Below, in pieces: positions 24,420 to 32,772 of a DNA stretch of 64,000 nt. A program made the translations under genes and the position numbers. Source of the DNA: Salinimicrobium catena (GTDB lineage: Bacteria; Bacteroidota; Bacteroidia; Flavobacteriales; Flavobacteriaceae); contig NZ_FNGG01000008.1 in NCBI RefSeq assembly GCF_900102915.1, forward strand, positions 1-64,000, given 5' to 3'. A model generated the notes under the pieces. That model did no database searches and was not told the DNA's origin. It saw only the letters and a program-made list of their open reading frames with translations. The stretch's first letter is position 1. The number at the start of each line of letters is the position of its first letter.

Positions 24420-26255
24420 TTAAAAAATAAAGGTTAGGTTTATATTAAAATTTCTCCCCGGCATCCACCGGTTTTCTACAGTTTCATAGGCAGTATTAAA
24501 AACATTTTGCACTCTCCCCCCTAGCTGGTAATTATCATTTTTCCCGAAGGTGTAAGAGGCTCCAATATTGGATACCATATAACTGTTCAAATTGTACCTG
24601 GAATTATTATCTGAGCGGGTAAAGACTTCCCCATTATATAAGAGCTGATACTCTATTTCCCAGGATTTAAAATTTCCCTGCCCCATAAAGGTTGCCTTGT
24701 GAAAGGGTACATATATCAATTGCTTTCCGGTTTGTTGGTTCTCAGAAATAGTAAAGGAATAGCTCCCCCTCAACGCCACCTGTATCTCTCCCAGGCCTTT
24801 TTCCCACTGCAGGTAAGCCTCTGTTCCATAGGTATGCACTTCGTCTTCATTGCGGGGGCGCCAAACCCCGCCGCTCTCCGGCAGCCATCTTATCATATCT
24901 TTAATGGCTATGTAATATCCAGTAAGATTCAGCTCCAATTGTCGCCATTTAAATTCATTTCCTATCTCTCCCTGCCAGGAAGTCTCTGGCTTTAAACCTG
25001 GTCTTCCGGCAGAGGTCCAGTAGAGATCATTATAAGTTGGGATCCGGAAATTTCTTGAGGCATTTACCTTGAGACGGTAAAGATCTGAGAAGCGGTAGAT
25101 CCCGCTCGAGGAAAATAAAATCGGACTTTCATAATTGCCGGTCACTTCCTTTCGAATACCACTCTCATAGCTGAATTTCTCTGTCGGCCGGTGCTTCATA
25201 AGTATCACTACCGAAAAAATATTCCTGCTATTCTCCCCCAGATTGCTTCCTTTTCCCTTAGTATTCGTGTTGGAAAGTACCGTGCTGAACTGCATTTTTT
25301 CAGACACAGAATAAGTCAGGTCGTATTTGAGGATAAAATTTTCTGCATCACCAAACGACGAATTATCAGAAGCAATGTCACTGTAATATTCATACTTCTC
25401 TTTTAAATAGGCCATTTTTAAAAGGGAAGTAAAAGCAGACATTTTGTTTTCCCATTCCAGTAAATACCGCATGTGGGCATCCTGATATTTGCTCCTGGTT
25501 TCTGACGGCCTTACTAAAGATAAATGACGTTCCCCGGAAAAAATTCCACTGTATAACCGAAAAATATTACTTGGATCCAAACGATAGGCTACACCCAGGT
25601 TAAAAGTGTTGTTATAGAACTGCCCGTTCATATTTTCACCACGGTCATTAGGGTACAGATAGTTATTATCTGAACTATTATGGGCACCCGATAACGATAC
25701 ACTCCAATTTCCTCTTGCGGCCTTTACACTGTACTGGGCATCTAAGGAATTATAGCTGCCATACCCCACATACAATTCGTTCTCCAGTTTCTCCTTAAAA
25801 GATAACCGTGTATTTAAGTGTACAGTCCCCCCTATAGCTCCGGTACCGTAGACCACACTCCCTCCTCCACCCCTAATGCTTATTTGATCATATGCGCCTG
25901 CATTGATTGTGTTGAAATCGGTTTGGCCGTTCAGTTGAGAATTGACATTAATTCCATTCCACAGAACTGCCGTGTGAGACGCAGCTGTTCCACGAAAAGA
26001 GGGAGAGGAAACCATCCCCAGCCCATTCTCCTTAAAATAAATGGGAGAATTATAATTTAATAAAGAAGTTAATAAAGGACGTGTGCCCCGTTTTAGAGAA
26101 TCCGGTATGGTAATGATTGTTTGCCCCGTAGAGAAGTCTTTCAATTTGGCGTCTATCACGACTTCCTCCAGCACATTGACAGAGTCTTTTTGTCCCAAGC
26201 CTTGAAGGACATATAGCAGGAATAGAACCAAGATGTAAATTTTCTTGCTTTTCAT
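24420..26255 (-). CDS. btuB: TonB-dependent vitamin B12 receptor (BtuB-like)
   Basis: A 611-residue outer-membrane receptor with signal peptide (KKIYILVLFLLYVLQGLGQ). An N-terminal plug domain follows (about residues 28-140: EVVIDAKLKDFS, SFRGTAASHTAVLWNGINVN, IRGGGGSVVYGTGAIGGTVH), then a beta-barrel ending in an aromatic residue (INLTFIF). It imports its ligand across the outer membrane with TonB energy. The cobalamin riboswitch directly upstream identifies B12 or a related corrinoid as the probable substrate. The BtuG-like gene follows without a gap. Confidence 0.85.
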   Translation of the reverse strand: MKSKKIYILVLFLLYVLQGLGQKDSVNVLEEVVIDAKLKDFSTGQTIITIPDSLKRGTRPLLTSLLNYNSPIYFKENGLGMVSSPSFRGTAASHTAVLWNGINVNSQLNGQTDFNTINAGAYDQISIRGGGGSVVYGTGAIGGTVHLNTRLSFKEKLENELYVGYGSYNSLDAQYSVKAARGNWSVSLSGAHNSSDNNYLYPNDRGENMNGQFYNNTFNLGVAYRLDPSNIFRLYSGIFSGERHLSLVRPSETRSKYQDAHMRYLLEWENKMSAFTSLLKMAYLKEKYEYYSDIASDNSSFGDAENFILKYDLTYSVSEKMQFSTVLSNTNTKGKGSNLGENSRNIFSVVILMKHRPTEKFSYESGIRKEVTGNYESPILFSSSGIYRFSDLYRLKVNASRNFRIPTYNDLYWTSAGRPGLKPETSWQGEIGNEFKWRQLELNLTGYYIAIKDMIRWLPESGGVWRPRNEDEVHTYGTEAYLQWEKGLGEIQVALRGSYSFTISENQQTGKQLIYVPFHKATFMGQGNFKSWEIEYQLLYNGEVFTRSDNNSRYNLNSYMVSNIGASYTFGKNDNYQLGGRVQNVFNTAYETVENRWMPGRNFNINLTFIF

Positions 26256-26299
26256 TTTCCACCGGCTTTTTTCCCGAAAGCCACAGGTTTAAAAAGTTG

Positions 26300-26618
26300 A
26301 ATTTGGCAGGTCTCCTGGCTCGCGTCCTTTTGTGCACCTTCCCGTTCTCAAGAACAGTGGTATGAAGTCTACAAAGGCATCCCAAAATGTGGGACTAAGC
26401 TTACAGTTGCGGGAACAGCTCAGGCTTATTTGAAGTTAGAAGTGAGATCTTAGAAGTTAGAAGTTTTACTTCCTGCTTCATTCGTCTTCCGGACTTCAAT
26501 CGAAAATGAGTTAAAATTCGAAATTCGTACTTCTAATTTCTAACTTCCTTTCTCCTGATTCCCTTTTAATCGGTGTTTTTAATTTCTGAACTTTCAGAAA
26601 ACAACCGAACCAAAATTT
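26300..26618 (-). promoter_or_regulatory. Cobalamin (B12) riboswitch with expanded internal stem
   Basis: On the minus strand the conserved core is plain: GAGCCAGGAGACCTGCC (the B12 box, about 26305-26322), CCCGCAACTGTAAGC, and GGGAAGGTG-like bases between. TTTGG (26610-26614) and CCAAA (26301-26305) can form the closing stem P1. The 5' element AAAAGGGAATCAGG is also present. Normally a loop with GGTGnAAATCC joins the two halves of the next stem. Here TCAGG and CCTGA are instead separated by 129 nt. It controls the btuB-like and btuG-like genes; high cobalamin should switch them off. A small GGCTTT/AAAGCC hairpin lies between the B12 box and the btuB ATG. Confidence 0.88.
26425..26553 (-). 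repeat. 129-nt self-complementary insertion inside the riboswitch
   Basis: The stretch between TCAGG and CCTGA of the riboswitch is AT-rich and made of GAAGTTAGAA-type words. GAAGTTAGAA (plus strand 26432-26441) pairs exactly with TTCTAACTTC (26538-26547), and further TTAGAAGT/ACTTCTAA words lie inside, so it can fold as an extension of the stem it interrupts. It resembles the word-rich spacers elsewhere in this window. Confidence 0.65.
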
Positions 26619-26624
26619 CTGGTA

Positions 26625-26659
26625 CGAAAATAAACATTTCAGCTTATCTCCCTATCAAA
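26625..26659 (-). promoter_or_regulatory. Putative promoter of the riboswitch transcript
   Basis: On the minus strand TTTG (26656-26659), a 23-bp spacer and TATTTTCG (26625-26632) resemble the Bacteroidota promoter with one mismatch. Transcription would begin just before the riboswitch P1 stem, as expected. Confidence 0.45.
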
Positions 26660-26673
26660 TTTTGAAATAATCT

Positions 26674-26681
26674 TACTTTTG
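26674..26681 (+). promoter_or_regulatory. Putative -7 box of the btuFCD-like operon
   Basis: TACTTTTG matches TAnnTTTG and ends eight bases before the ATG at 26690, so the transcript may be nearly leaderless. It sits back to back with the riboswitch promoter. Confidence 0.45.
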
Positions 26682-26689
26682 ATACAGAT

Positions 26690-27835
26690 ATGAAACCGCT
26701 TTTTCACATACTCCTGCTGTTTCTCTTCGGAATCTTCTTTGGCTGTAAGTCTGAAGAAGGCCGGAAAGAAATGGCAAAATTGCCTGATGGAAAAGAAATT
26801 CCCATCAAATACGCTTCGGGGCTTTCTATTACTGACTACGGAAATTTCCGAATCATCACTGTCAAAGATCCCTGGCCAAATGCCGACAGATCTTTCAAAT
26901 ACCTGTTGGCTGAAGAAAATGCGGAAATTCCCGAAGGACTAAAATTTGATCAGAAGATCAAGGTTCCGGTGCAAAAGATCGTCGTCACCTCCACTACGCA
27001 CATTCCTTCTTTGGAAATATTGAATAAAGAAGAAACGCTGGTGGGCTTTCCCGGGCTGGATTATATTTCTTCGGAAGCCACTCGAAAATTGATCGCTGAA
27101 GGCAAGATCAAAGAACTTGGCAAAAATGAAGCTTTGAACACCGAAAGCCTGCTCAGCCTCCAACCCGATTTGATCGTGGCCTTCTCCATCGACGGCAGCA
27201 ACAAGAGCCTGAACACGGTAGAAAAAAGCGGAATTCCGGTAGTCTTCAATTCAGACTGGACCGAAAATTCTCCCCTCGGAAAGGCCGAATGGATCAAATT
27301 CTTTGGCGCCCTCTACGGAAAAATAGATTCGGCAAATTCCTTTTTTGAGCAAATAGAGAAAGAATATAATCAAGCCAAAGAACTGGCAAAAAGCGCGGAA
27401 GAAAGCCCATCTGTAGTCGCGGGCGCCATGTATAAAGATCAGTGGTACCTGCCCGCAGGAAACAGCTGGCAGGCAATCTTCCTGGAAGATGCCAATTCAG
27501 AATATCTTTTTGCAGATTCTGAAGGAACGGGTAGTCTGTCCCTGTCTTTTGAAGCTGTACTATCACAAGCCGCTTCTGCCGATTTCTGGATAGGACCGGC
27601 GCAATTTCAGTCATATGAGGAAATGCGCAGTGCCTCCCCGCATTACACCCGATTTTCAGCATTTCAGGAAAAACAGGTCTACACCTTCAGCAGTGAAAAA
27701 GGAGAAACCGGCGGCGTCATCTTTTACGAACTGGCGCCTATTCGTCCGGACCTGGTATTGAAAGACCTGATCTCAATCCTTCACCCCTCACTGTTGCCGG
27801 AGTATCAAACAACATTCTATAAACCCTTACAGTAA
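26690..27835 (+). CDS. ABC transporter substrate-binding lipoprotein (BtuF-like)
   Basis: A 381-residue lipoprotein (lipobox LFGIFFGC) with the two-lobed class III periplasmic binding fold: the KIVVTSTTHIPSLEIL strand near the start of lobe 1, GKNEALNTESLLSLQPDLIV before the linker helix, and lobe 2 from about residue 225. Such proteins carry B12 or iron chelates to a FecCD-type permease. The divergent riboswitch-controlled B12 receptor makes cobalamin the likely ligand. Permease and ATPase genes follow with no gap. The riboswitch itself reads the other way and cannot control this gene in cis. Confidence 0.85.
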   Translation: MKPLFHILLLFLFGIFFGCKSEEGRKEMAKLPDGKEIPIKYASGLSITDYGNFRIITVKDPWPNADRSFKYLLAEENAEIPEGLKFDQKIKVPVQKIVVTSTTHIPSLEILNKEETLVGFPGLDYISSEATRKLIAEGKIKELGKNEALNTESLLSLQPDLIVAFSIDGSNKSLNTVEKSGIPVVFNSDWTENSPLGKAEWIKFFGALYGKIDSANSFFEQIEKEYNQAKELAKSAEESPSVVAGAMYKDQWYLPAGNSWQAIFLEDANSEYLFADSEGTGSLSLSFEAVLSQAASADFWIGPAQFQSYEEMRSASPHYTRFSAFQEKQVYTFSSEKGETGGVIFYELAPIRPDLVLKDLISILHPSLLPEYQTTFYKPLQ

Positions 27836-28867
27836 TTGAAAAGTTCCAAAAGGTATAGCATAAGCCTCATGTTGTTGTTGATCGCGACAATAGTCACCTG
27901 GTTCTTGAACGTAAGCCTGGGTTCGGTAAGCATACCTTTTGACGAAATACTCGGGATGATATTCTCCGACGGGAACAGTAAAGAAAGCTGGCGTTACATT
28001 ATCATGGATTATCGTATACCGAAAGCTTTTACTTCGGTTTTGGCAGGATCTGGACTCGCGGTAAGCGGAATGTTGATGCAGACCATGTTCCGAAATCCGT
28101 TAGCCGGCCCTTATGTGCTGGGTCTTAGCAGCGGCGCCAGTCTGGGAGTGGCGCTGGTATTGATGGGCGCTTCTCTTTTCGGAGGGATCGCGGCTACCGC
28201 CGTATTTTCAAGCTGGGGTCTGGTGATCGCCTCGAGTGTGGGAAGTTTACTGGTATTGCTCGCGGTAATGCTGGCTTCGATAAGGTTGAAAGACACCATG
28301 GCCATCCTCATCATCGGGCTGATGTTTGCCAGCCTTAGCTCGGCCGTAGTGAGCGTGCTGGCCTACTTTAGTCCCGCTGCCCAATTACAGCAATACGTTT
28401 TCTGGTCCTACGGAAGCGTGGGCGACCTTTCCTGGAACGAACTGGGGGTACTGGCATTCTTCTGGTTCCTGGGAACCGGAATAGCCATTTATAGCATAAA
28501 GAACCTCAACTCCCTGCTTTTAGGGGAGCAATACGCCCGAAGCCTGGGAATGAACATTGGGAAAAACCGTGCCTTATTGATCATTTCCACAAGCTTCCTG
28601 GCAGGAAGCATCACGGCTTTTGCCGGCCCCATCGCTTTTGTAGGCCTGGCGGTGCCGCATTTGATACGACAGGTGATCCCGGTGAATGATCATAAAATTC
28701 TATTACCCGCTGTCATTTTGGGAGGCGCGATATTGATGTTACTCTGCGACATCCTGGCCCAGCTACCCGGAACAGACCTTACATTGCCTATTAATGCGAT
28801 CACTTCACTAGTTGGGGCGCCGGTGGTGATCTGGCTGCTGGTAAGGAAACGAAAATTCCTTTTTTAA
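27836..28867 (+). CDS. FecCD-family ABC permease (BtuC-like)
   Basis: A 343-residue inner-membrane permease of the FecCD/BtuC family, with about ten hydrophobic helices. Signature stretches are SGMLMQTMFRNPLAGPYVLG and, near the C-terminus, GPIAFVGLAVPHLIRQV, which precedes the ATPase contact region. It would move the ligand of the upstream binding protein into the cytoplasm. The start is a TTG on the base right after the upstream TAA, giving MKSSKRYSISLM; the next ATG (about 27869) would cut into the first helix. The ATPase gene starts one base after its stop. Confidence 0.88.
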   Translation: MKSSKRYSISLMLLLIATIVTWFLNVSLGSVSIPFDEILGMIFSDGNSKESWRYIIMDYRIPKAFTSVLAGSGLAVSGMLMQTMFRNPLAGPYVLGLSSGASLGVALVLMGASLFGGIAATAVFSSWGLVIASSVGSLLVLLAVMLASIRLKDTMAILIIGLMFASLSSAVVSVLAYFSPAAQLQQYVFWSYGSVGDLSWNELGVLAFFWFLGTGIAIYSIKNLNSLLLGEQYARSLGMNIGKNRALLIISTSFLAGSITAFAGPIAFVGLAVPHLIRQVIPVNDHKILLPAVILGGAILMLLCDILAQLPGTDLTLPINAITSLVGAPVVIWLLVRKRKFLF

Positions 28868-28868
28868 G

Positions 28869-29666
28869 ATGCAGAAGAACGTAGAACAAAATATCGTGCT
28901 GCAAACAAAGGACCTTCAGACCGGTTATCGCAAAAAAGACCGGGAAACGGTAATTAGTTCGGGAATCGATGTATCTGTGCAGGAGAGGGAATTGGTGGCC
29001 GTGATCGGGGTGAACGGAGTGGGAAAATCTACTTTTTTGAGAACCCTGAGCGGAATCCAGCCAGAATTGGGCGGAAAGGTACTCATCAACGGGCATGACA
29101 GGAAAGAGATTTCTTCGGAAAAACTCGCGGCCCTCATTAGCCTGGTCCTGACCGAACAACCAATTTCAAAGAACCTGGGCGTAGCCGAACTGGTCGCCCT
29201 GGGAAGACAGCCGTATACCAACTGGATCGGTAATCTTTCCGCAGAAGATAGAGGCCAGGTTAAAAAAGCATTGCAGCTGGTGAACATTGGAGACATTCAG
29301 CATAAAAAATGCTATGAATTAAGTGACGGACAACTTCAAAAAGTATTGATCGCCCGGGCTCTGGCCCAGGACACCCCGATCATGATCCTGGATGAACCCA
29401 CTTCCCATTTAGACATGTACCACAAAGCCCAGGTGCTGAAACTTCTGAAGCAACTCACTGACCAAACCGGAAAAGCTATCCTTTTTGCTACCCACGAGAT
29501 CAACCTGGCGCTGGAATTGTGCGACAAGATCATTCTCATGAAACCCGACGGCGTTATTCAGGGAAGCCCTGAAGAACTGATCCAAAAAAGGGCTTTTGAA
29601 AGCATATTTCCCGAGGACCTTATCTTTTTCGATCCGGCTACAAGATCTTTCAGAATAAAATCCTGA
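28869..29666 (+). CDS. ABC transporter ATP-binding protein (BtuD-like)
   Basis: A 265-residue ATPase that powers the FecCD-type importer encoded just upstream. It shows Walker A GVNGVGKSTFLRTLSG, the Q-loop region LVLTEQPISKNLGVAEL, the signature as ELSDGQLQKVLIARALAQ, and Walker B MILDEPTSHLD. The H-loop is ATHEINLA. The LSDGQ signature and ALGRQPYTNW are typical of siderophore, heme and B12 importers. It closes the three-gene operon that starts at 26690. Confidence 0.9.
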   Translation: MQKNVEQNIVLQTKDLQTGYRKKDRETVISSGIDVSVQERELVAVIGVNGVGKSTFLRTLSGIQPELGGKVLINGHDRKEISSEKLAALISLVLTEQPISKNLGVAELVALGRQPYTNWIGNLSAEDRGQVKKALQLVNIGDIQHKKCYELSDGQLQKVLIARALAQDTPIMILDEPTSHLDMYHKAQVLKLLKQLTDQTGKAILFATHEINLALELCDKIILMKPDGVIQGSPEELIQKRAFESIFPEDLIFFDPATRSFRIKS

Positions 29667-29672
29667 AAACAG

Positions 29673-29680
29673 TATCTTTG
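29673..29680 (+). promoter_or_regulatory. Putative -7 box of the rmuC operon
   Basis: TATCTTTG matches TAnnTTTG and lies 17 bp before the ATG at 29698, immediately after the ABC ATPase stop. It suggests a separate transcript for 29698-33732. Confidence 0.5.
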
Positions 29681-29697
29681 AAGAAATCGTGCCTCCC

Positions 29698-31068
29698 ATG
29701 AATGAAATCACCCTCATTGGAATCTCTCTATTTATTCTCCTTTTTGGAGCCGTACTGGGATTTATCATCGCCGGCTTCAGGAGCAAAGGCAACCTAAGCG
29801 TGCTGCAGGAAAGGAACAACCAGCTTCAGCTTCAGTATGAGAATTACAGGGAAGAAGTTCGAAAAACCCAAGAGACTGCAGACAGGCAATATGCCGAAGT
29901 CTGCGGGGAGCGGGAAAACATCCGGGAAGAAAAGGACCTTTTCAGGAATCAGCTTACCCAAAGAAATTCTGAACTGGAGAACCTTAGGGAGAAGCTGGAG
30001 GAACAAAAAGCGGAAGTTGAGAAACTTCAGGAAAAATTCAGCAGGGAATTTGAGAACCTGGCCAATAAGATCCTCGACCAAAAATCAGAAAAATTTACCA
30101 GCCTTAATAAAGAGAATATTCAGAACATCTTAAGTCCACTGCAGGAGAAGATCAAGACCTTTGAGGAGAAGGTGGAAAAGAATTCCAATGACTTCATTGA
30201 GCGGCATGCCCAGTTGGGCAAGCACCTGCAAATGCTAAGCGAGCAGAACATCAGGATAAGCGAAGAGGCGAACAATCTCACCAAAGCTCTAAAAGGAGAA
30301 AACAAGACTCAGGGCAACTGGGGCGAATTGATCCTGGAGCGAGTGTTGGAGAAATCAGGGCTAATGAAAGACCGGGAATATTTTGTGCAGCGAGCGCATG
30401 AGACCGAAGAAGGAAAAAAACTGCTCCCCGATGTAGTTTTGCACCTGCCGGCGGACAAACGCATGGTCATTGATTCCAAGGTTTCTCTGGTGGCTTATGA
30501 GAAATACATAAACGAAGAAGATGAGGCTCAAAGGGGCAAATTTTTGAAGGAACACCTGCGCAGCCTCAACAATCATATTCTTGACCTGAGTTCGAAAAAA
30601 TACGAGGACCTGTATAAGATCCAGTCGCCCGATTTCGTGTTGATGTTCATCCCAGTAGAGCCGGCCCTTTACTTGGCCCAAAATGCAGATAATTCCTTCT
30701 TCTATACGGCATTCCAAAAGAACATTCTGCTGGTAAGCCCCACCACTCTGCTTTCTGTATTGCGAACTATAGACACTTTGTGGAGCAATGAAAAGCAACA
30801 GCAAAATGCCATGGAGATCGCCAATCATGCGGCTTCGCTATACCACAAGTTCAAGATCCTGCTAGATGACCTGGAAACTGTGGGCAATCGCCTCAACTCC
30901 ACTTCTACTGCTTATGAAGCCGCGATGAAAAAGCTCACTGGCCAGCAAAACCTTATAAAAGACATTGATAAATTAGAAGCCCTGGGCATTTCGCCGAAAC
31001 AACGAATTTCCCAAAAGTGGATCGACAGGGCCGAAAATGAAGAAGAACCTCAAAACCGACTAAATTAA
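29698..31068 (+). CDS. rmuC: DNA recombination protein RmuC
   Basis: A 456-residue RmuC-family protein. It has an N-terminal membrane anchor (LIGISLFILLFGAVLGFIIA) and a long coiled coil rich in Glu and Gln (about residues 30-190). The conserved nuclease-like RmuC domain shows GNWGELILERVLEKSGL, LPDVVLHLPADKRMVIDSKV, and MFIPVEPALYLA. RmuC limits inversions at short inverted repeats; its exact activity is uncertain. The start is ATG 29698; a GTG three codons upstream is less likely. It heads a four-gene run with spacing of 6, 15 and 0 bp. Confidence 0.93.
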   Translation: MNEITLIGISLFILLFGAVLGFIIAGFRSKGNLSVLQERNNQLQLQYENYREEVRKTQETADRQYAEVCGERENIREEKDLFRNQLTQRNSELENLREKLEEQKAEVEKLQEKFSREFENLANKILDQKSEKFTSLNKENIQNILSPLQEKIKTFEEKVEKNSNDFIERHAQLGKHLQMLSEQNIRISEEANNLTKALKGENKTQGNWGELILERVLEKSGLMKDREYFVQRAHETEEGKKLLPDVVLHLPADKRMVIDSKVSLVAYEKYINEEDEAQRGKFLKEHLRSLNNHILDLSSKKYEDLYKIQSPDFVLMFIPVEPALYLAQNADNSFFYTAFQKNILLVSPTTLLSVLRTIDTLWSNEKQQQNAMEIANHAASLYHKFKILLDDLETVGNRLNSTSTAYEAAMKKLTGQQNLIKDIDKLEALGISPKQRISQKWIDRAENEEEPQNRLN

Positions 31069-31074
31069 GCTGTA

Positions 31075-32211
31075 ATGAAAAAGACCTTTTTAAGCCTACT
31101 CCTTTTTAATTTTCTCCTGAGTATTTCTGCCCAGGAAATATATTTTCCTTCGGAAGATAGCTGGGAGAAGAAAGAAGCTTCAGAATACAAGATCGACCTC
31201 ACAAAAGCGATAGAATTTGCTGAGAAGAATGAATATTCAGGATCAAGAGACCTTCGCCAGGCCATCCTCAAAGGCTTTCAGCATGAGCCTTACCACCAGA
31301 TCCTGGGGCCTACAAAAAGGCGCGGTGGCCCTGCAGGGATCATTCTCAAGAACGGGTACATCATCGGGGAATGGGGAGATACAGAAAGAGTTGACATGAC
31401 CTTTAGCGTGACCAAAAGTTTTTTGTCAACCACGGCCTTGCTTGCCCTGCAGCAGGGACTGATCAACGAGGTTGATGAAAAAGTTGAAAAATATGTTTGG
31501 GATGACACTTTTAAGGGCGAGCACAACAGCCAGATCACCTGGAAGCATCTGCTGCAGCAAACTTCTGACTGGAGCGGGCAGCTTTGGGGCGGATTTGACT
31601 GGGCAGACCGCCCTCCTTCAGATAAAACCATCGATGAGTGGCGGGCCAGAAAACTGAATGCTCCCGGATCCTTTTTCAAATATAACGATGTTCGGGTGAA
31701 CGTTCTTGCTTATTCCCTACTCAACGTCTTCAGGAAACCTCTTCCGCAGGTATTAAAAGAAAGGATCATTGATCCCATTGACGCTTCCACTACCTGGCGG
31801 TGGTACGGTTATGAGAATTCGTGGGTAACCCTTGACGGACTCAAAATGCAGTCGGTAAGCGGTGGCGGACATTCGGGTGGCGGCATGTTCATCAACACCA
31901 AGGACATGGCACGTTTTGGACTGCTGTTTCTCAACAACGGAAACTGGAACGGGAAACAGCTGCTTTCAGAAGAACTTATAGAGGAAGCCGTGGAACCGGC
32001 AAACGCGAATCCTAACTACGGCTACATGTGGTGGCTCAACAAAAAAGGCGACAGGAACTGGGAAAATATTCCGGATCACGTCTTTTATGCTGCCGGCTTT
32101 GGCGGAAATTTTATCATTATTGACCAAAAACAGGACCTGGTTGTGGTGACCCGCTGGCTGGAACCTTCAAAGGTCGAAGAATTCATGAACATCCTGTACA
32201 GATCACTTTAA
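31075..32211 (+). CDS. Secreted serine hydrolase (beta-lactamase/penicillin-binding fold)
   Basis: A 378-residue exported enzyme (signal peptide KKTFLSLLLFNFLLSISA). The class C beta-lactamase-like domain shows the catalytic SxxK as FSVTKSFLSTTALLAL and a KYNDVRVNVL segment at the usual YxN position (here Tyr-Asn-Asp). The HSGGGMFINTKDMARFGLLF block is typical of family S12 esterases. The C-terminal FYAAGFGGNFIIID carries the third motif. Substrates of these enzymes vary (esters, D-amino peptides), so no reaction is given. It lies six bases after rmuC. Confidence 0.85.
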   Translation: MKKTFLSLLLFNFLLSISAQEIYFPSEDSWEKKEASEYKIDLTKAIEFAEKNEYSGSRDLRQAILKGFQHEPYHQILGPTKRRGGPAGIILKNGYIIGEWGDTERVDMTFSVTKSFLSTTALLALQQGLINEVDEKVEKYVWDDTFKGEHNSQITWKHLLQQTSDWSGQLWGGFDWADRPPSDKTIDEWRARKLNAPGSFFKYNDVRVNVLAYSLLNVFRKPLPQVLKERIIDPIDASTTWRWYGYENSWVTLDGLKMQSVSGGGHSGGGMFINTKDMARFGLLFLNNGNWNGKQLLSEELIEEAVEPANANPNYGYMWWLNKKGDRNWENIPDHVFYAAGFGGNFIIIDQKQDLVVVTRWLEPSKVEEFMNILYRSL

Positions 32212-32226
32212 ACAAGACAGAAAGAG

Positions 32227-32772
32227 ATGAGAAAAGAGTTTAAGACCATTGCAGAATCACAAGTGACCATATCTGAGCTAATGCTTCCCTCCCATTCAAA
32301 TTTCAACGGGAAGATCCACGGAGGTTATGTGCTCTCACTTTTAGACCAGATAGCCTTTGCCTGCGCTTCAAAACATTCCGAAGTTTATTGCGTGACCGCC
32401 AGTGTAGACACAGTCGATTTTCTGAATCCCATCGAGATCGGGGAGCTGGTGACCATGAAAGCATCTGTGAATTTCGTTGGTTCCAGTTCCATGTTGATCG
32501 GCATAAGAGTGGAGGCTGAAAATATCCAGACGGGAAAGGTAAAACATTGTAATTCCTCCTATTTTACCATGGTGGCCAAAGACAGCGATGGAAAATCTAT
32601 AAAGGTTCCCGGCCTGATCCTCAAAACCAGCGACGACATACGACGCTTTGCCAAGAGCATCAAACGTTACGATAACAAGAAAATGAGGCGACAGGAATTC
32701 CACGAAACCGATTTTGTTTCTGAAGAGCACCTGCACATCGTGGAAACCTACAATGTAAAAATCGAACAGTAG
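32227..32772 (+). CDS. Acyl-CoA thioesterase, hotdog fold
   Basis: A 181-residue cytoplasmic thioesterase of the YciA/BFIT type. The hotdog helix and active-site region is LPSHSNFNGKIHGGYVLSLL, with the Asn and His typical of these enzymes. Next come CVTASVDTVDFLNPIEIGEL and the strand SSMLIGIRVEAENI. It would hydrolyse acyl-CoA to free acid and CoA. The C-terminal about 45 residues are basic and extend beyond the core fold. The next gene begins on the base after its stop. Confidence 0.88.
   Translation: MRKEFKTIAESQVTISELMLPSHSNFNGKIHGGYVLSLLDQIAFACASKHSEVYCVTASVDTVDFLNPIEIGELVTMKASVNFVGSSSMLIGIRVEAENIQTGKVKHCNSSYFTMVAKDSDGKSIKVPGLILKTSDDIRRFAKSIKRYDNKKMRRQEFHETDFVSEEHLHIVETYNVKIEQ

Noticed and set aside
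26690-29666. B12 riboswitch control of the BtuF/C/D-like operon
   Set aside because: The riboswitch is on the opposite strand and would be transcribed away from these genes, so it cannot act on them in cis.
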